From: Ruegeria arenilitoris
GTDB taxonomy: Bacteria > Pseudomonadota > Alphaproteobacteria > Rhodobacterales > Rhodobacteraceae
Direction of reading: 5' to 3'
Length of the DNA: 64,000 bases
Assembly (NCBI RefSeq): GCF_013030265.1
Contig: NZ_WPZQ01000009.1
Coordinates: forward strand, 1 to 64,000
The notes below the pieces were generated by a model. It was not told the origin of the DNA, ran no database searches, and was given only the letters and a program-made list of their open reading frames with translations. Every line of letters starts with the position of its first letter. Positions within the stretch are counted from its first letter, which is position 1. A program made the translations under genes and the position numbers. Below are positions 7,532-16,648 of the stretch, in pieces.

Positions 7532-9484
7532 TCAGACCAACATGCTTTGCAGGCCATCATCGGGACTTAGCATTTCTGAAGGTGTCAGTTGCGGACCCTG
7601 AGTGCCCATTCCTGCCTGACCAGCAACACCGGCGCTTTCCTCCATCAGGAGAGCGATTGCCTCGTTTGCAAGTTCCTCGCTTTCCTCATTTTCGGGCATT
7701 TCGATCAAACTGGCCTGATGCAGCAACAGATCCGAATACGTGCCTCCGGCCGCCATAACAGTCGAGTCGACGCCGATCTTGGTGATATTCGCTGCATTCA
7801 GCATTGCGTTGCTTCCGGAAAGAACCTCGGTTTCTGCGCCGTTTGGACCAGACAGATGCACATCATCCTGATCTGCAAGCATTGTGACCTGTTCCACGAT
7901 ATTAACTTGCAGCAGATTGCCGTCGATCTTGAGAACGCGCATCTGTTCCATTCCCGCAAACATGGGATCGTTCAGCAGTGCTTCCTCAAGAGCGGCGAGA
8001 TCCATGTCACTCAGGGCCATGGCCTCAGTGAGATTATCGTTCAGCTCTCCTTCGCTGTCCTCACCAATTGTGGTCAAAGAGGCCTGGTTCATGACCAGAT
8101 TGTCGTCTCCGCCACCAGTTCCAGCTGCCATGCCGCCGGTTACGACGTCGTCATCCATCAAGACCAATGTCTGGAACAACATATCGACCGAGATCATGTC
8201 GCCGCCGATCATGATCAGATCATAAAAACTTCCCAGTTGGATCAGGTCCGAGACGTTGACCATCTCGTTGTCACCCATCGCATATAACGTTGAAGCCGCT
8301 GAGATTTCGGTCTGAATATGATCAATATCCGTGGCATCGATCATCTGTTTGACAAAATTGGCCACGACCAGATCGCCATGTATCCAATCCACTGACAGGA
8401 ATGAGGGTTGCTCTGCGTCGTCAGTACTCTGGGCCAGCCAGGGCGCGGCCTTGGCTTCGACTTCGATCTGAGCGGACTGGACCACATTGGTCCCCGAGCC
8501 ACTCCCCGCATTGCCCTGATCCATATCTGAAACAACGGCTACTTGACTGACCATCGTGAGACTAATGGCCTGCCCGCCAACCGCGATAAACGGAGCATCG
8601 ACCCATGCAACATTCGCCGCGACCTCGTTAATTGCCAGATTGCCTCCGACAATCACAGTATGACCATCGTCAAACTCCGGGTCCTCGGACTGATCCCACT
8701 CATCAGGCAGATGTGCGATTGCTTCCGCTTCTGCATCTTCTTCCGGTTGATGATGCTCTGGCAGAAGTTCCGACCAGACCGGTGCCTCTTCGACATGCTC
8801 TCCATTTACGATGATGCCCATGGCGTCACCGCCATGGAACTGATGTATGGTGACACCCTCAACATCCGAATTCATCGGTGTCTGCATCTGCTCGGCCAAT
8901 CCCTCGACATAGTCAGATGACATGTAGTCGGAAATCGCCAGCGAAGGTGCCGACATGGCGTGCAGAGACAGAGCCATGTCCAGAGCTTCCTCTGCTTCGG
9001 CAATCATTGTCTCTGTATCTCTGAAATCTCCCTGCCCCACGGTATCGTTGTCGCTCAGGGTCAGCGTCTGCATTGTGTAGGTTACAGCAGATCCGTGTGT
9101 TCCGATTTCTGGTTGCTGCTGAATAATCACGAAATCCAGATTACCGGACTGGCCTAATTGATTGTCAGGGACCAACTGCCCTTCCGCCGTCGGCTCGCCT
9201 AGCACTATAATTGTCTCCTGGACCGGTCCATCGACCGGGGGCGGTAATACCGGCTCTGTAGGTGGGGTCTTGAAACGGTAGGGAAGAGGATCGTACTCGC
9301 CCGGATCAAGCTTCAAATCTGCCTTGACCCGTATAGTAATCGGATCTTCCAGCTCTTCGACTTCGGCCTTACGCCTGAGTGCGGTGAACTCTTCGTACTG
9401 ATCCCTTAGGCGGGCTTGTTCAATTGTTAGCTCAAAAGTTCCAACAAAATGTGCAATCGTTTCTGTAACACTGTCGAGTGCCAT
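7532..9484 (-). CDS. Large acidic repetitive protein of the type I secretion locus
   Basis: A 650-aa, very acidic protein with no signal peptide. An N-terminal charged helical part is followed by a Pro-rich linker (about 70-95) and then imperfect repeats. In each repeat a phrase like G(D/N)LxxxNxVxQ leads to a hydrophobic-Asp run (VVSDMDQ, VLMDDDV, MLADQDD) and then a Gly/Asn stretch with NxxxxxA(S/N/Q)(L/I). Such periodic beta-type repeats fit an extracellular or surface protein. It has Met and Asp but almost no Cys. RTX nonapeptides are not present. Placement directly upstream of the exporter genes suggests it is secreted by them or helps load cargo. No family name is certain. Confidence 0.75.
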   Translation of the reverse strand: MALDSVTETIAHFVGTFELTIEQARLRDQYEEFTALRRKAEVEELEDPITIRVKADLKLDPGEYDPLPYRFKTPPTEPVLPPPVDGPVQETIIVLGEPTAEGQLVPDNQLGQSGNLDFVIIQQQPEIGTHGSAVTYTMQTLTLSDNDTVGQGDFRDTETMIAEAEEALDMALSLHAMSAPSLAISDYMSSDYVEGLAEQMQTPMNSDVEGVTIHQFHGGDAMGIIVNGEHVEEAPVWSELLPEHHQPEEDAEAEAIAHLPDEWDQSEDPEFDDGHTVIVGGNLAINEVAANVAWVDAPFIAVGGQAISLTMVSQVAVVSDMDQGNAGSGSGTNVVQSAQIEVEAKAAPWLAQSTDDAEQPSFLSVDWIHGDLVVANFVKQMIDATDIDHIQTEISAASTLYAMGDNEMVNVSDLIQLGSFYDLIMIGGDMISVDMLFQTLVLMDDDVVTGGMAAGTGGGDDNLVMNQASLTTIGEDSEGELNDNLTEAMALSDMDLAALEEALLNDPMFAGMEQMRVLKIDGNLLQVNIVEQVTMLADQDDVHLSGPNGAETEVLSGSNAMLNAANITKIGVDSTVMAAGGTYSDLLLHQASLIEMPENEESEELANEAIALLMEESAGVAGQAGMGTQGPQLTPSEMLSPDDGLQSMLV

Positions 9485-9584
9485 ATCGATTATCCCTATC
9501 ACCCTGCCCGGCAGAAAATTTCCGGTTTAGGCTTGGTTGGGCCGAGGCCGCATAACGGCCCCGGCGTTTTCGTAGAACAGAAAC

Positions 9585-9605
9585 GGGAACCGCAATACGG
9601 TCCCC
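9585..9605 (-). terminator. Terminator downstream of the Gly-rich gene
   Basis: On the minus strand GGGGACCG (9605-9598) pairs with CGGTTCCC (9592-9585), with one G-T pair, and is followed by GTTTCTGTT. It lies 10 bases after the stop of the gene ending at 9615, so it may reduce read-through into the downstream secretion genes. Confidence 0.55.
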
Positions 9606-9614
9606 GATATTTGA

Positions 9615-11972
9615 TTATGCTTCGGTGTCGTCGCTCGAGTAAGTCGAAGTCATCGAGCCACCAACCATGGTCGTGTCAACCGAGTTACCAAGCACGTTGG
9701 CACCCATGACGATCGACTGGTTGAATGCTGACGTATCAACTACCGCAGCTGCCGAGGCGTAGGATTCTCCGGTCACGATACCGTCGCCACCGTTGTTGGA
9801 ACCCCATGTACCACCGTTGCCGCCAGCACCGCCGTCACCCGAATAGGCACCTGCTGCGCTGCCACCGGTGATCGTGCCACCCATGGTATCGCCGGATGTG
9901 GCTGTTCCCATGGCCGAGCCGCTGGTGCCGCCAGTTGCCGTTGCCGCGCCACCGGCACCACCTGCACCAGTATTGGCCGCGCCAGTCGCGCTACCGGAAC
10001 CGGTCGAGTTGGCGTCGTTGTCGTTGTTTGCAGCACCACCGTATCCGGCGATCGCTTCGGCGAGACTATCGGCAGAACCATCGGTTGCAGATTCAGCAAA
10101 CACGTCAGCTGCGCCACCCGCACCGGCAGTATTGGCTGCATCCGCAGAACCACCACCGCTACCGGTCGAAGTTGCTGTGGGCGTTGTCGTACCGCCTGCG
10201 CCACCTGCGCCTTCGGCTGTCGACGTGCCGCTACCCGACCCGTTCGCCGCACCGTTTGCAGCGTTCGAACCACCGGCACCGCCAGCTGAATCAGCCGTTT
10301 GCGGGTTATTTGCCGCGCCACTGATAGCACCTGGGTTCTGACCGATATTCGGGCCACTTGCCGATTGATCGCCAACACCCTGCGCACCGGAGTTCGCAGC
10401 TGAATTACCGCCAGTACCTGGACCGCCGGATCCCGCGCCACCGCTTCCGGCACCGCCAGTTCCTGCACCACCAGTACCTGTGCCACCAGTTCCTGAGCCG
10501 CCGGTACCTGGGTTATTGCCAGAAGTTCCGCCGCCACCGGTTGTGGCATCAGAGGATCCCGCATTCGCGCCAAGGCTATCTGCGATTTCCTGGTTCAACG
10601 CGGCGACTGCCGCTTCAACCATACCCGAGAATCCGCCGGAACCATCACCACCGGTGCCGCCACCGCCAGTACCGCCGCCGCCAGAACCCGAACCACCGGA
10701 GCCCGAACCGCCGGAACCGGATCCACCGGAACCACTTGCGCCACTACCAGCCGAGCTTCCTGCTGCGCCTGAGGCACCATTGCTGCCAGCCGTCGCATCA
10801 TTGGCTTCGTTCGTACCCGTGCTGTTGTTCGTCGCTGAGCCAGAGTTCGACGAGCCAGAGTTTCCTCCGTTTGAGCCTGCTGCGTCAGTGTCATTTCCAG
10901 CCAAACCAAGGCCAGCTGCCAGCGAACCCGAGGCGTTTTCACCGCCATTCGCATTACCTTCGGCATTTGAACCAGACAGACCCAGTCCTAGACCAAGACC
11001 GAACGAATCCGCACTGCCGCCATTACCGCCAGTACCCTGACCGCTAGCGCTCGAGGTGCCGGTATTGTTGGCACTTGATGTGCTGTTGGCGTTTCCGCCG
11101 TTACCTGCAGTACTATCGCCACTGGCTTCTGCGCCGGACAGCCCCAGACCCAAGCTGGTGTTGTTGGCATTACCCGAGCTGGCACCGTTGCCACCCTGTG
11201 CGCCTGCACCTGCGTTACCGGTGTGACCACCAAGGGCAAACGCATTGCTACCATTGGTTTCAGAAGCGGCCGCACCACCGTAGCTGGTGCCACCCGCGCC
11301 AGAGTTACCGCCATCTGCCGATGAGCCAATGCCCTCTTCCGCATGAGCGGTGCCGCCATTGGCGTTACCGTTCTGATTGAAATCGGCATTGTTGGATACG
11401 GTCGGTGAATCCAGAGTGTCATCGTCACTCAGATTTGCCAGTTGATTGTTGACTGATGACATATCGTTTCCGTCACCATCCAACGAGATATCCAGGTTCA
11501 TGTCATCACCTGGATCGTAGCTCAGGTCGCGACCTGCGGTAATCACGTCACCAATTGACGCTGAATCACCAATGTCCAGATCAACCTGGTCATCATCGCG
11601 CGGGATCCATTCACCTTCACCGAAATCGATGTTGATGCTGTTCGAGATAGTGTTGCTGTCATCACCACCATTGACGTTCGACTGCTGCTGGCCTTGTTGC
11701 TGGCCCTGCTGCTGAGCCTGACCCTGGTCCTGATCCTGACCTTGGTCCTGACCCTGCTCATTCGCGACTTCGGTCGCCTGAGCCTGAGCCTGATTTTGCT
11801 CATCCTGGTTGTCGTTGGTGTTTTCTACAGTCTGACCCTGTTGCTGAGCGTTCAGATTGGCCTCGATTGAAGCTTCGTCAACCTGAAATTCGGCATCAAC
11901 GTCCGCGTCAAGGTTTTCGACATTAATTTCGTCAACGGTCGTTACATTTGTATTATTAACATTGCGTCGCAT
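9615..11972 (-). CDS. Giant Gly/Ser/Asn/Ala-rich low-complexity protein, probable exported substrate
   Basis: A 785-aa protein. An acidic N-terminus (MRRNVNNTNVTTVDEINVEN) is followed by a Gln/Asn/Asp-rich stretch (about 40-100), a region with Asp-rich phrases, and about 550 residues of Gly, Ser, Asn, Ala and Thr in short irregular repeats such as GGSGSGGSGSGG and GTGGTGTGG. A less repetitive C-terminus carries Val/Thr/Ser and ends SSDDTEA. There are no cysteines and no Sec signal. The composition suggests a flexible surface or matrix polymer. It lies upstream of the type I secretion genes on the same strand and is the most likely substrate. The start at 11972 is chosen because the N-terminus there becomes protein-like; upstream codons to 12011 are unlikely. 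The opposite-strand frames are only GC-pattern shadows. Confidence 0.8.
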   Translation of the reverse strand: MRRNVNNTNVTTVDEINVENLDADVDAEFQVDEASIEANLNAQQQGQTVENTNDNQDEQNQAQAQATEVANEQGQDQGQDQDQGQAQQQGQQQGQQQSNVNGGDDSNTISNSINIDFGEGEWIPRDDDQVDLDIGDSASIGDVITAGRDLSYDPGDDMNLDISLDGDGNDMSSVNNQLANLSDDDTLDSPTVSNNADFNQNGNANGGTAHAEEGIGSSADGGNSGAGGTSYGGAAASETNGSNAFALGGHTGNAGAGAQGGNGASSGNANNTSLGLGLSGAEASGDSTAGNGGNANSTSSANNTGTSSASGQGTGGNGGSADSFGLGLGLGLSGSNAEGNANGGENASGSLAAGLGLAGNDTDAAGSNGGNSGSSNSGSATNNSTGTNEANDATAGSNGASGAAGSSAGSGASGSGGSGSGGSGSGGSGSGGGGTGGGGTGGDGSGGFSGMVEAAVAALNQEIADSLGANAGSSDATTGGGGTSGNNPGTGGSGTGGTGTGGAGTGGAGSGGAGSGGPGTGGNSAANSGAQGVGDQSASGPNIGQNPGAISGAANNPQTADSAGGAGGSNAANGAANGSGSGTSTAEGAGGAGGTTTPTATSTGSGGGSADAANTAGAGGAADVFAESATDGSADSLAEAIAGYGGAANNDNDANSTGSGSATGAANTGAGGAGGAATATGGTSGSAMGTATSGDTMGGTITGGSAAGAYSGDGGAGGNGGTWGSNNGGDGIVTGESYASAAAVVDTSAFNQSIVMGANVLGNSVDTTMVGGSMTSTYSSDDTEA

Positions 11973-12585
11973 AACAATTATCCATTTTTGATGCGCCAGA
12001 CCGCCATTCATCTACAAAGCGATATTTGGCACGGTTGAAACAGAATTTGGCATCCACCCGCAAAACTTGCGCATGTCTGCGGCCTTGTCTTTCAGCTAGA
12101 TTTGTTGTCACCCCCCTTTCTCGGCTAAGCCGATTACGTGACCACTCAAATTCACGCGGAAATATGCGGGCCGCAGACACGTCAGGTACAAGTAAACTTC
12201 ACGAATTGAAGCCCTGTCATGGTTGCAGCAGATTTGTGGGATGAATAGATAACCGAAAGTACTACTTCTTCTATTATATTGTTTTTATTACATTATATTG
12301 AAAAATACCTGCCGAACTTCGGAGAATGTCACTCGCATAAAGTCTCATTATGACTACAGCGGGAAAATATGATTTTTCCGGGGGTTAAACCTAAGAAACT
12401 GAAATTCGCCCTATACAAAAGTTCTAATTTTGGATCGCTTTTAGCAACAATCTGTTGCTGAAATTCGAACTTTCGGGTATGGTTCCGGGTAATTTTATTG
12501 AGTCTGTAATAGTTTCGCACCACAAAAAAATGCCGCCAATTTTGGGCGCAAGAAATGGTGCAGTTTGTTAGTGGGGGAAAGGAAA
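11973..12585. promoter_or_regulatory. AT-rich divergent promoter region
   Basis: This 613-base gap separates the leftward secretion locus from the rightward luxR-type gene. The part from about 12240 to 12560 is much richer in A and T than its surroundings. It holds a perfect inverted repeat AGCAACA-ATC-TGTTGCT at 12443-12459. The decamer CTGAAATTCG occurs twice (12399-12408 and 12458-12467), and there is a GGAAAAT/ATTTTTCC hairpin near 12362-12379. I see no convincing gene in it. The sites are candidates for binding of the LuxR-type protein. Confidence 0.6.
12443..12459. promoter_or_regulatory. Perfect inverted repeat upstream of luxR-type gene
   Basis: AGCAACA at 12443-12449 and TGTTGCT at 12453-12459 form a perfect 7-bp dyad around ATC. 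It overlaps the second copy of CTGAAATTCG. The size and symmetry fit an HTH dimer operator, possibly for the adjacent LuxR-type regulator. Function is inferred only. Confidence 0.5.
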
Positions 12586-13353
12586 ATGAGCATTTCTATG
12601 CAAAACAGTATTCCTTGCGAAATTGAAAGTGCTGATGATCTGTCAATAAGCTTCATTGGGAAAGAATTATTCTATTCAAATCAAACCCTAAGAAGCGTTC
12701 AAAATGAATTCGGGGTTGTAGCCTATCGCAGCGACAGCCTTGATGCGGTGAAAGCACCGGCCAGCTTTGCCTCAAAATCCGGAAAGGTTCTGGTCGTTGA
12801 CCAGATGAACCTCGAAGACCTGTTGAACAGGCCATCCGAATATAAGCAAGCCGTACCTTCTGGGTGTCTTGCCTTTGCATATCGCAAAGACGATTCGGCA
12901 CGTTTTCTGTTCGAACACTGGGATCGTGGACGATATGGCGACATCGGATACCTGCCGATGAACGTAGCTCCAGATGTGTGGCGTGCGATATTGCGTCTGC
13001 TGATGCATGAGGAACTGTATTTGCCAAGTTTCCTGGCCGATTGCGTTCTTCGCTCACCCTCTGAGTCGCGCAACCGTGGCCGAGCATCTCCGAAACAACC
13101 AGATGCGCCCCCATCAAGCAGAAAGAACCCTCTTTATTCAAAGCTCACTCGGCGAGAGAAACAAGTGCTGCGCCTGGTGTCTCAGGGGAAAAGCAACAAG
13201 ACGATTGCCGCCAAGCTGGGAATTACCGAGCACACCGTAAAACTCCATATGCACAATGTGTCAGGGAAAATCGGTGTCAACAATCGCACGGCCGCTGCAC
13301 ATTTCTACTTTGAGGTCGCGCCAGAAGAGGCGCAGCAGATATCTTGTGACTGA
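12586..13353 (+). CDS. LuxR family transcriptional regulator
   Basis: A 255-aa regulator. The C-terminal 60 residues are a clear LuxR/NarL HTH (LTRREKQVLRLVSQGKSNKT, then IAAKLGITEHTVKLHMHNV, then KIGVNNRTAAA). The N-terminal about 180 residues match no receiver or autoinducer domain that I recognise: no phospho-acceptor Asp pattern is evident. The architecture resembles CsgD-like matrix regulators in general layout. The ATG at 12586 follows GGGGGAAAGGA. It is divergent from the type I secretion locus, so control of that locus is likely. Its stop overlaps the GTG start of the next gene by 8 bases. Confidence 0.85.
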   Translation: MSISMQNSIPCEIESADDLSISFIGKELFYSNQTLRSVQNEFGVVAYRSDSLDAVKAPASFASKSGKVLVVDQMNLEDLLNRPSEYKQAVPSGCLAFAYRKDDSARFLFEHWDRGRYGDIGYLPMNVAPDVWRAILRLLMHEELYLPSFLADCVLRSPSESRNRGRASPKQPDAPPSSRKNPLYSKLTRREKQVLRLVSQGKSNKTIAAKLGITEHTVKLHMHNVSGKIGVNNRTAAAHFYFEVAPEEAQQISCD

Positions 13354-13843
13354 CGACTTCGAAACCAAATTTGACCGTCTGATCCTGCTCGTCGGGCGGC
13401 TAAACTACATGTGGACCAATACCGAAAGCCTGCTGATTCATCTGATCGCTGGCTTGAGCGGGACCAACAAAGACGTCGCGGTGATCATTTTCCTGACTCT
13501 GAACACTACGCGTGCGCGTATAGACTTGGTCGAGCGTCTGGCAAAAATGGAAGGACGACCCGAAGAGGTTCGCGACCCCATCCTGGAACACACTCAACGC
13601 CTGACAAAGCTTTCGGGGATACGAAACAAGTATAACCACTGCATATATTCGTTCGATCAGGAAAGCGGGAACCCAAAGACAATTCTGATGCGCATCGCCG
13701 ACCGTAAGACCGACATCAAGCTTGGGCGCGAAGACACCGTGGATGACAACGCTCTGCAAGAAATCGAAGACGTGGTTGCACAGCTGTCAAAGGCCAATCG
13801 AGATATCTGGAAACTGATTTCTCAGCTTGGCTATCCGGTTTAG
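13346..13843 (+). CDS. Hypothetical protein co-transcribed with luxR-type gene
   Basis: A 165-aa soluble, helical protein with no recognised domain. It starts at a GTG (13346) that overlaps the end of the LuxR-type gene by 8 bases, which points to translational coupling. The body contains WTNTESLLIHLIAGLSG and a conserved-looking IRNKYNHCIYSF segment. It ends 8 bases before the tRNA gene on the opposite strand. A sensor or partner role beside the regulator is possible but not shown. Confidence 0.65.
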   Translation: MTDDFETKFDRLILLVGRLNYMWTNTESLLIHLIAGLSGTNKDVAVIIFLTLNTTRARIDLVERLAKMEGRPEEVRDPILEHTQRLTKLSGIRNKYNHCIYSFDQESGNPKTILMRIADRKTDIKLGREDTVDDNALQEIEDVVAQLSKANRDIWKLISQLGYPV

Positions 13844-13851
13844 CTCAAGCT

Positions 13852-13937
13852 TGGTGCGGGCGGTGGGACTCGAACCCACACGGCACTAAGGCCTTCGGAT
13901 TTTAAGTCCGATATGTCTACCATTCCATCACGCCCGC
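13852..13937 (-). tRNA. tRNA-Leu (anticodon UAA)
   Basis: The minus strand folds as a class II tRNA: acceptor GCGGGCG (13937-13931) pairs with CGCCCGC (13862-13856), followed by the discriminator A and an encoded CCA (13854-13852). The anticodon loop CTTAAAA gives UAA, the variable arm is long as in leucine tRNAs, and the T-arm GGGTTCGAGTCCC is intact. Length is 86 nt. Nothing mobile is visible directly beside it. Confidence 0.97.
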
Positions 13938-14273
13938 ACATCACCAAAAGCCTGATACGGCAATTCTGACAGTGATTTGTGGAATGCTTACTACCAACGA
14001 AAGTGATTGAAAAGGCGTTGTCGGTCTAACTTTGTCTAAGAAAACAAAGTTATTTTAGTATCGCCGTTCAGCGCCACGACACATTCATGCCTGATCCGGG
14101 TCTCAACAAGTTTTCTGGCGCGATTTTGTTTGCGTGCTGCCATCTGAACTGCAACTGAATCTGCCGACTAAGCGGCAAACGAACGGAAGATGCCAAGCCC
14201 TGCTATCCCGGCCCGCCACAGTTCAGAATCCTGTGTCCACCTAGGCTGAACATTCATCTTCTCGCAGAGTCCG
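13938..14273. other. Intergenic region upstream of tRNA-Leu
   Basis: A 336-base gap holding the presumed promoter of the leftward tRNA and the end of the leftward two-component locus. The only structure I see is the hairpin at 14027-14052. No gene is supported. Confidence 0.5.
14027..14052. terminator. Hairpin, possible bidirectional terminator
   Basis: TAACTTTGT (14027-14035) and ACAAAGTTA (14044-14052) form a perfect 9-bp stem with an 8-base loop, followed by ATTTTAG. The T-run is short, so termination is only possible. Confidence 0.4.
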
Positions 14274-15305
14274 TTATTCCTGAAACAGGGAGCTTTCCCA
14301 GTTTTTCAGAAAGTTATCTCGTCTGATCTTGTCCAGAAACACCAGCAGTCCGGGCCCAAATCGGATAGGACGTAGTGCGGTGTTTTCGTGAAGCACTGAT
14401 GGATTGATCGCGGGCAGACCGGATGCAAGCACGAGGTCCGGGTTTTGGCCGAACACCAGTAAAAAATCGATGAACTTGCTCGCGTCTTCAGGGTTCGGAG
14501 AAGTCTCGGGGATCAGCGCAGTCCGCAACATGACATTCACATAGTCTTCGAATTCGATGATTTGGAAGCCATCGACGCCGTTTTGCTGCGAACTCGCATA
14601 GCTGCCCAGCACGTTATATGCCAATGCCAGCTCTCCGTTTGCCACATCCCGGATCATGTCGCCGGAACAGCAATAGAGCTTGGCATCCAGCCTGCCCATC
14701 ACCTCCATAAGCCGCCAGAACGACTCGCTGTTACGACTGTCCTGCGTGGCCATCAGATAACCGAAACCCGATTGCCGCACGTCGTATGTACCAATGCGCC
14801 CCTGAAAAAGCTCGGGGTTCTCACGCAACAGCGCGATCAGCTGATCGCGACTGCGTGGGGCATCTCCATCCGGGAAAAAGGCGTCTGACACGACCAAAAC
14901 GGCGGGCTCTTGCGTAAATGCAAAGATCTGGTTTCTCCAGCTTGCCCATTCAGGCAGGTGGTCGGTTTCGGCATCGTCGTAATTCTGAGCGAAACCGTCA
15001 TTGGCGAGTTTGGTCTGAAGGTCCATCGCCGAAGAGATAGCGAGGTCAAACACTGCCTCTTCCTCGGCGATTGCCTGCATCAAGCTAGTCGTGCCGGTGA
15101 TCGTATATTCGACCTTCACCCCCGGGTGCTGTGCCTGAAAGGCCGCTATGATGGGCTCGAAGGCTTCGCGATCCGCAGTAGAGATGATCCGCAGAACAGA
15201 CCCTTCATTGGCTGCGGGATAGGTGATGTGATCCTCAACTTCAAACGCGAGGACTGCACGTGACACCCACAACAGGATCAGCGCGGTAACAGCAGCGATA
15301 CGCAT
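14274..15305 (-). CDS. Periplasmic ABC-type substrate-binding protein linked to TctDE
   Basis: A 343-aa protein with a Sec signal peptide (MRIAAVTALILLWVSRAVLA) and the fold pattern of class II extracellular solute-binding proteins (SVLRIISTADREAFEPIIAA, then FQAQHPGVKVEYTITGTTSL). No ABC permease or ATPase is nearby. Its start overlaps the end of the sensor-kinase gene by 28 bases, so the three genes form one operon. It therefore more likely serves as a periplasmic sensor partner of the TctE-like kinase than as a transporter component (inference). Confidence 0.85.
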   Translation of the reverse strand: MRIAAVTALILLWVSRAVLAFEVEDHITYPAANEGSVLRIISTADREAFEPIIAAFQAQHPGVKVEYTITGTTSLMQAIAEEEAVFDLAISSAMDLQTKLANDGFAQNYDDAETDHLPEWASWRNQIFAFTQEPAVLVVSDAFFPDGDAPRSRDQLIALLRENPELFQGRIGTYDVRQSGFGYLMATQDSRNSESFWRLMEVMGRLDAKLYCCSGDMIRDVANGELALAYNVLGSYASSQQNGVDGFQIIEFEDYVNVMLRTALIPETSPNPEDASKFIDFLLVFGQNPDLVLASGLPAINPSVLHENTALRPIRFGPGLLVFLDKIRRDNFLKNWESSLFQE

Positions 15306-16648
15306 GCGCCTGGACCCTCCTTGTTTGAACTGATGGAAAGTCTGCCACCATGTACCTGTGCGACATCGGCGGCAATGGTCAGACCAAGTCCCGAACCGAC
15401 GACATCCCCGACATTGGCACCTCTTTTATATCGACTGACCAGACGCGACAGATCGGTATCTGCAAACCCGCGCCCTTCGTCGGTCACAGCAATACTTGTT
15501 TCTGCACCCTCAACCACCGAAACTGTAATGTCGCTGTCTGCCGGAGAATACTTGATAGCGTTGTCCAGAATATTCATCACCGCCGCCTGCAAAAGAATAC
15601 GGTCGCCCTGAAACGAAACCGCATGATCGGGCAAATCGCGATGGATGACGATGTCTTTCAGGTCAGCGGTCGGATCCAGCCTGTCACAAGTCTCCTCGAC
15701 CACTGCATTCAGGTCCAGTTCCTCTCGCAAAAGGCTGTCAGCGCGAAAAGTGACCATGGCATGATCCAGCATCTGCCCGGCAGATCGCGCGCTTTCGTCG
15801 ATGGCTCGGATCATCTCGCGAATAGCTTGCTTGTGTTCCGGTTTGCGTAGCTTCAAATGCGTGACTTCTGCCTGCGCCCGCACCGTAGCAAGAGGCGTAC
15901 GAACCCGGTGTGCCGCCTCGGCGATAAAATCCTCGGTACGCAAAAGAGAGGCCCGCAGGCGCCCCATAAAGCTGTTGAGCGCCTCGACCAGCGGCAACAG
16001 TTCGCGCGGGGTCTCGGCTGTCACCGGACGCAAATCCTTGGGCCCCCTGCGGGTAACGGCCCCGGTCAGACGATTGATCGGCGCGAGAGCCGATCCCGCC
16101 GCCCATAAACTGAGTGCAGTCGCCAGCACAAAGAAACCGGCACCAATACCAGTCGCGAGTGTGGTGATCCGCCGGGAAATCGTCTCCAGACCTTCCCGGG
16201 TTTGCGCAACGGTTACAAACGCTTGCGCCCGGTTCGCCTCACTGCCCATGGGGCGCAACAAGGTTACAGAACGAATTTCATCCCCACGAAACATAAGGGT
16301 TTCGAACACCGGCTCACCCGGTTGTGGCAGGGCAGTCGGAACCGGAAGATCATCATATCCTGTCAGCGTTTGCCCCGAGACGGCAACGCGATAAAACACG
16401 CGATCCTGCCCCACGGTTCCCAGCATCGAGAGTGACGAGTAGGGCAAATCCAGCGTGACGCCCCCACCCTCGTTCCGCAAGCTATCGGCCATCGCGATCG
16501 CCGAAGCTGCGAGAACCTGATCCTGAGTTCCCTCAGCCGCGCGTTCGGCAACACCGCGGACGACAAAAAAGAACGTCAGCGACAGCAGCGCAGCAACACC
16601 TGCAAGCTGAAAGAACAGGCGGCGGCGTATCGAGGCATGAAACTTCAC
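15278..16648 (-). CDS. tctE: TctE-like sensor histidine kinase
   Basis: A 456-aa membrane kinase. One N-terminal helix (about residues 12-30), a periplasmic sensor of the 2CSK-N type and a second helix near residue 165 precede HAMP-like sequence. The DHp H-box reads AAHRVRTPLATVRAQAE, and the ATPase N, G1 and G2 boxes include NILDNAIKYS, VTDEGRGF and GSGLGLTIA. It autophosphorylates in response to a periplasmic signal, by family precedent tricarboxylates or related acids. It overlaps the response regulator by 4 bases and the binding protein by 28. It is divergent from the tctCBA operon. Confidence 0.9.
   Translation of the reverse strand: MKFHASIRRRLFFQLAGVAALLSLTFFFVVRGVAERAAEGTQDQVLAASAIAMADSLRNEGGGVTLDLPYSSLSMLGTVGQDRVFYRVAVSGQTLTGYDDLPVPTALPQPGEPVFETLMFRGDEIRSVTLLRPMGSEANRAQAFVTVAQTREGLETISRRITTLATGIGAGFFVLATALSLWAAGSALAPINRLTGAVTRRGPKDLRPVTAETPRELLPLVEALNSFMGRLRASLLRTEDFIAEAAHRVRTPLATVRAQAEVTHLKLRKPEHKQAIREMIRAIDESARSAGQMLDHAMVTFRADSLLREELDLNAVVEETCDRLDPTADLKDIVIHRDLPDHAVSFQGDRILLQAAVMNILDNAIKYSPADSDITVSVVEGAETSIAVTDEGRGFADTDLSRLVSRYKRGANVGDVVGSGLGLTIAADVAQVHGGRLSISSNKEGPGACVSLLLPR

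Noticed and set aside
9868..11047. Long rightward open frames rich in Pro, Ala, Val or Arg
   Set aside because: They are opposite-strand images of the Gly/Ser/Asn-rich gene, with no start signals or protein-like makeup.
9615..11972. RTX toxin or calcium-binding repeats
   Set aside because: The Gly-rich repeats lack the GGxGxDxxx spacing and regular Asp positions.
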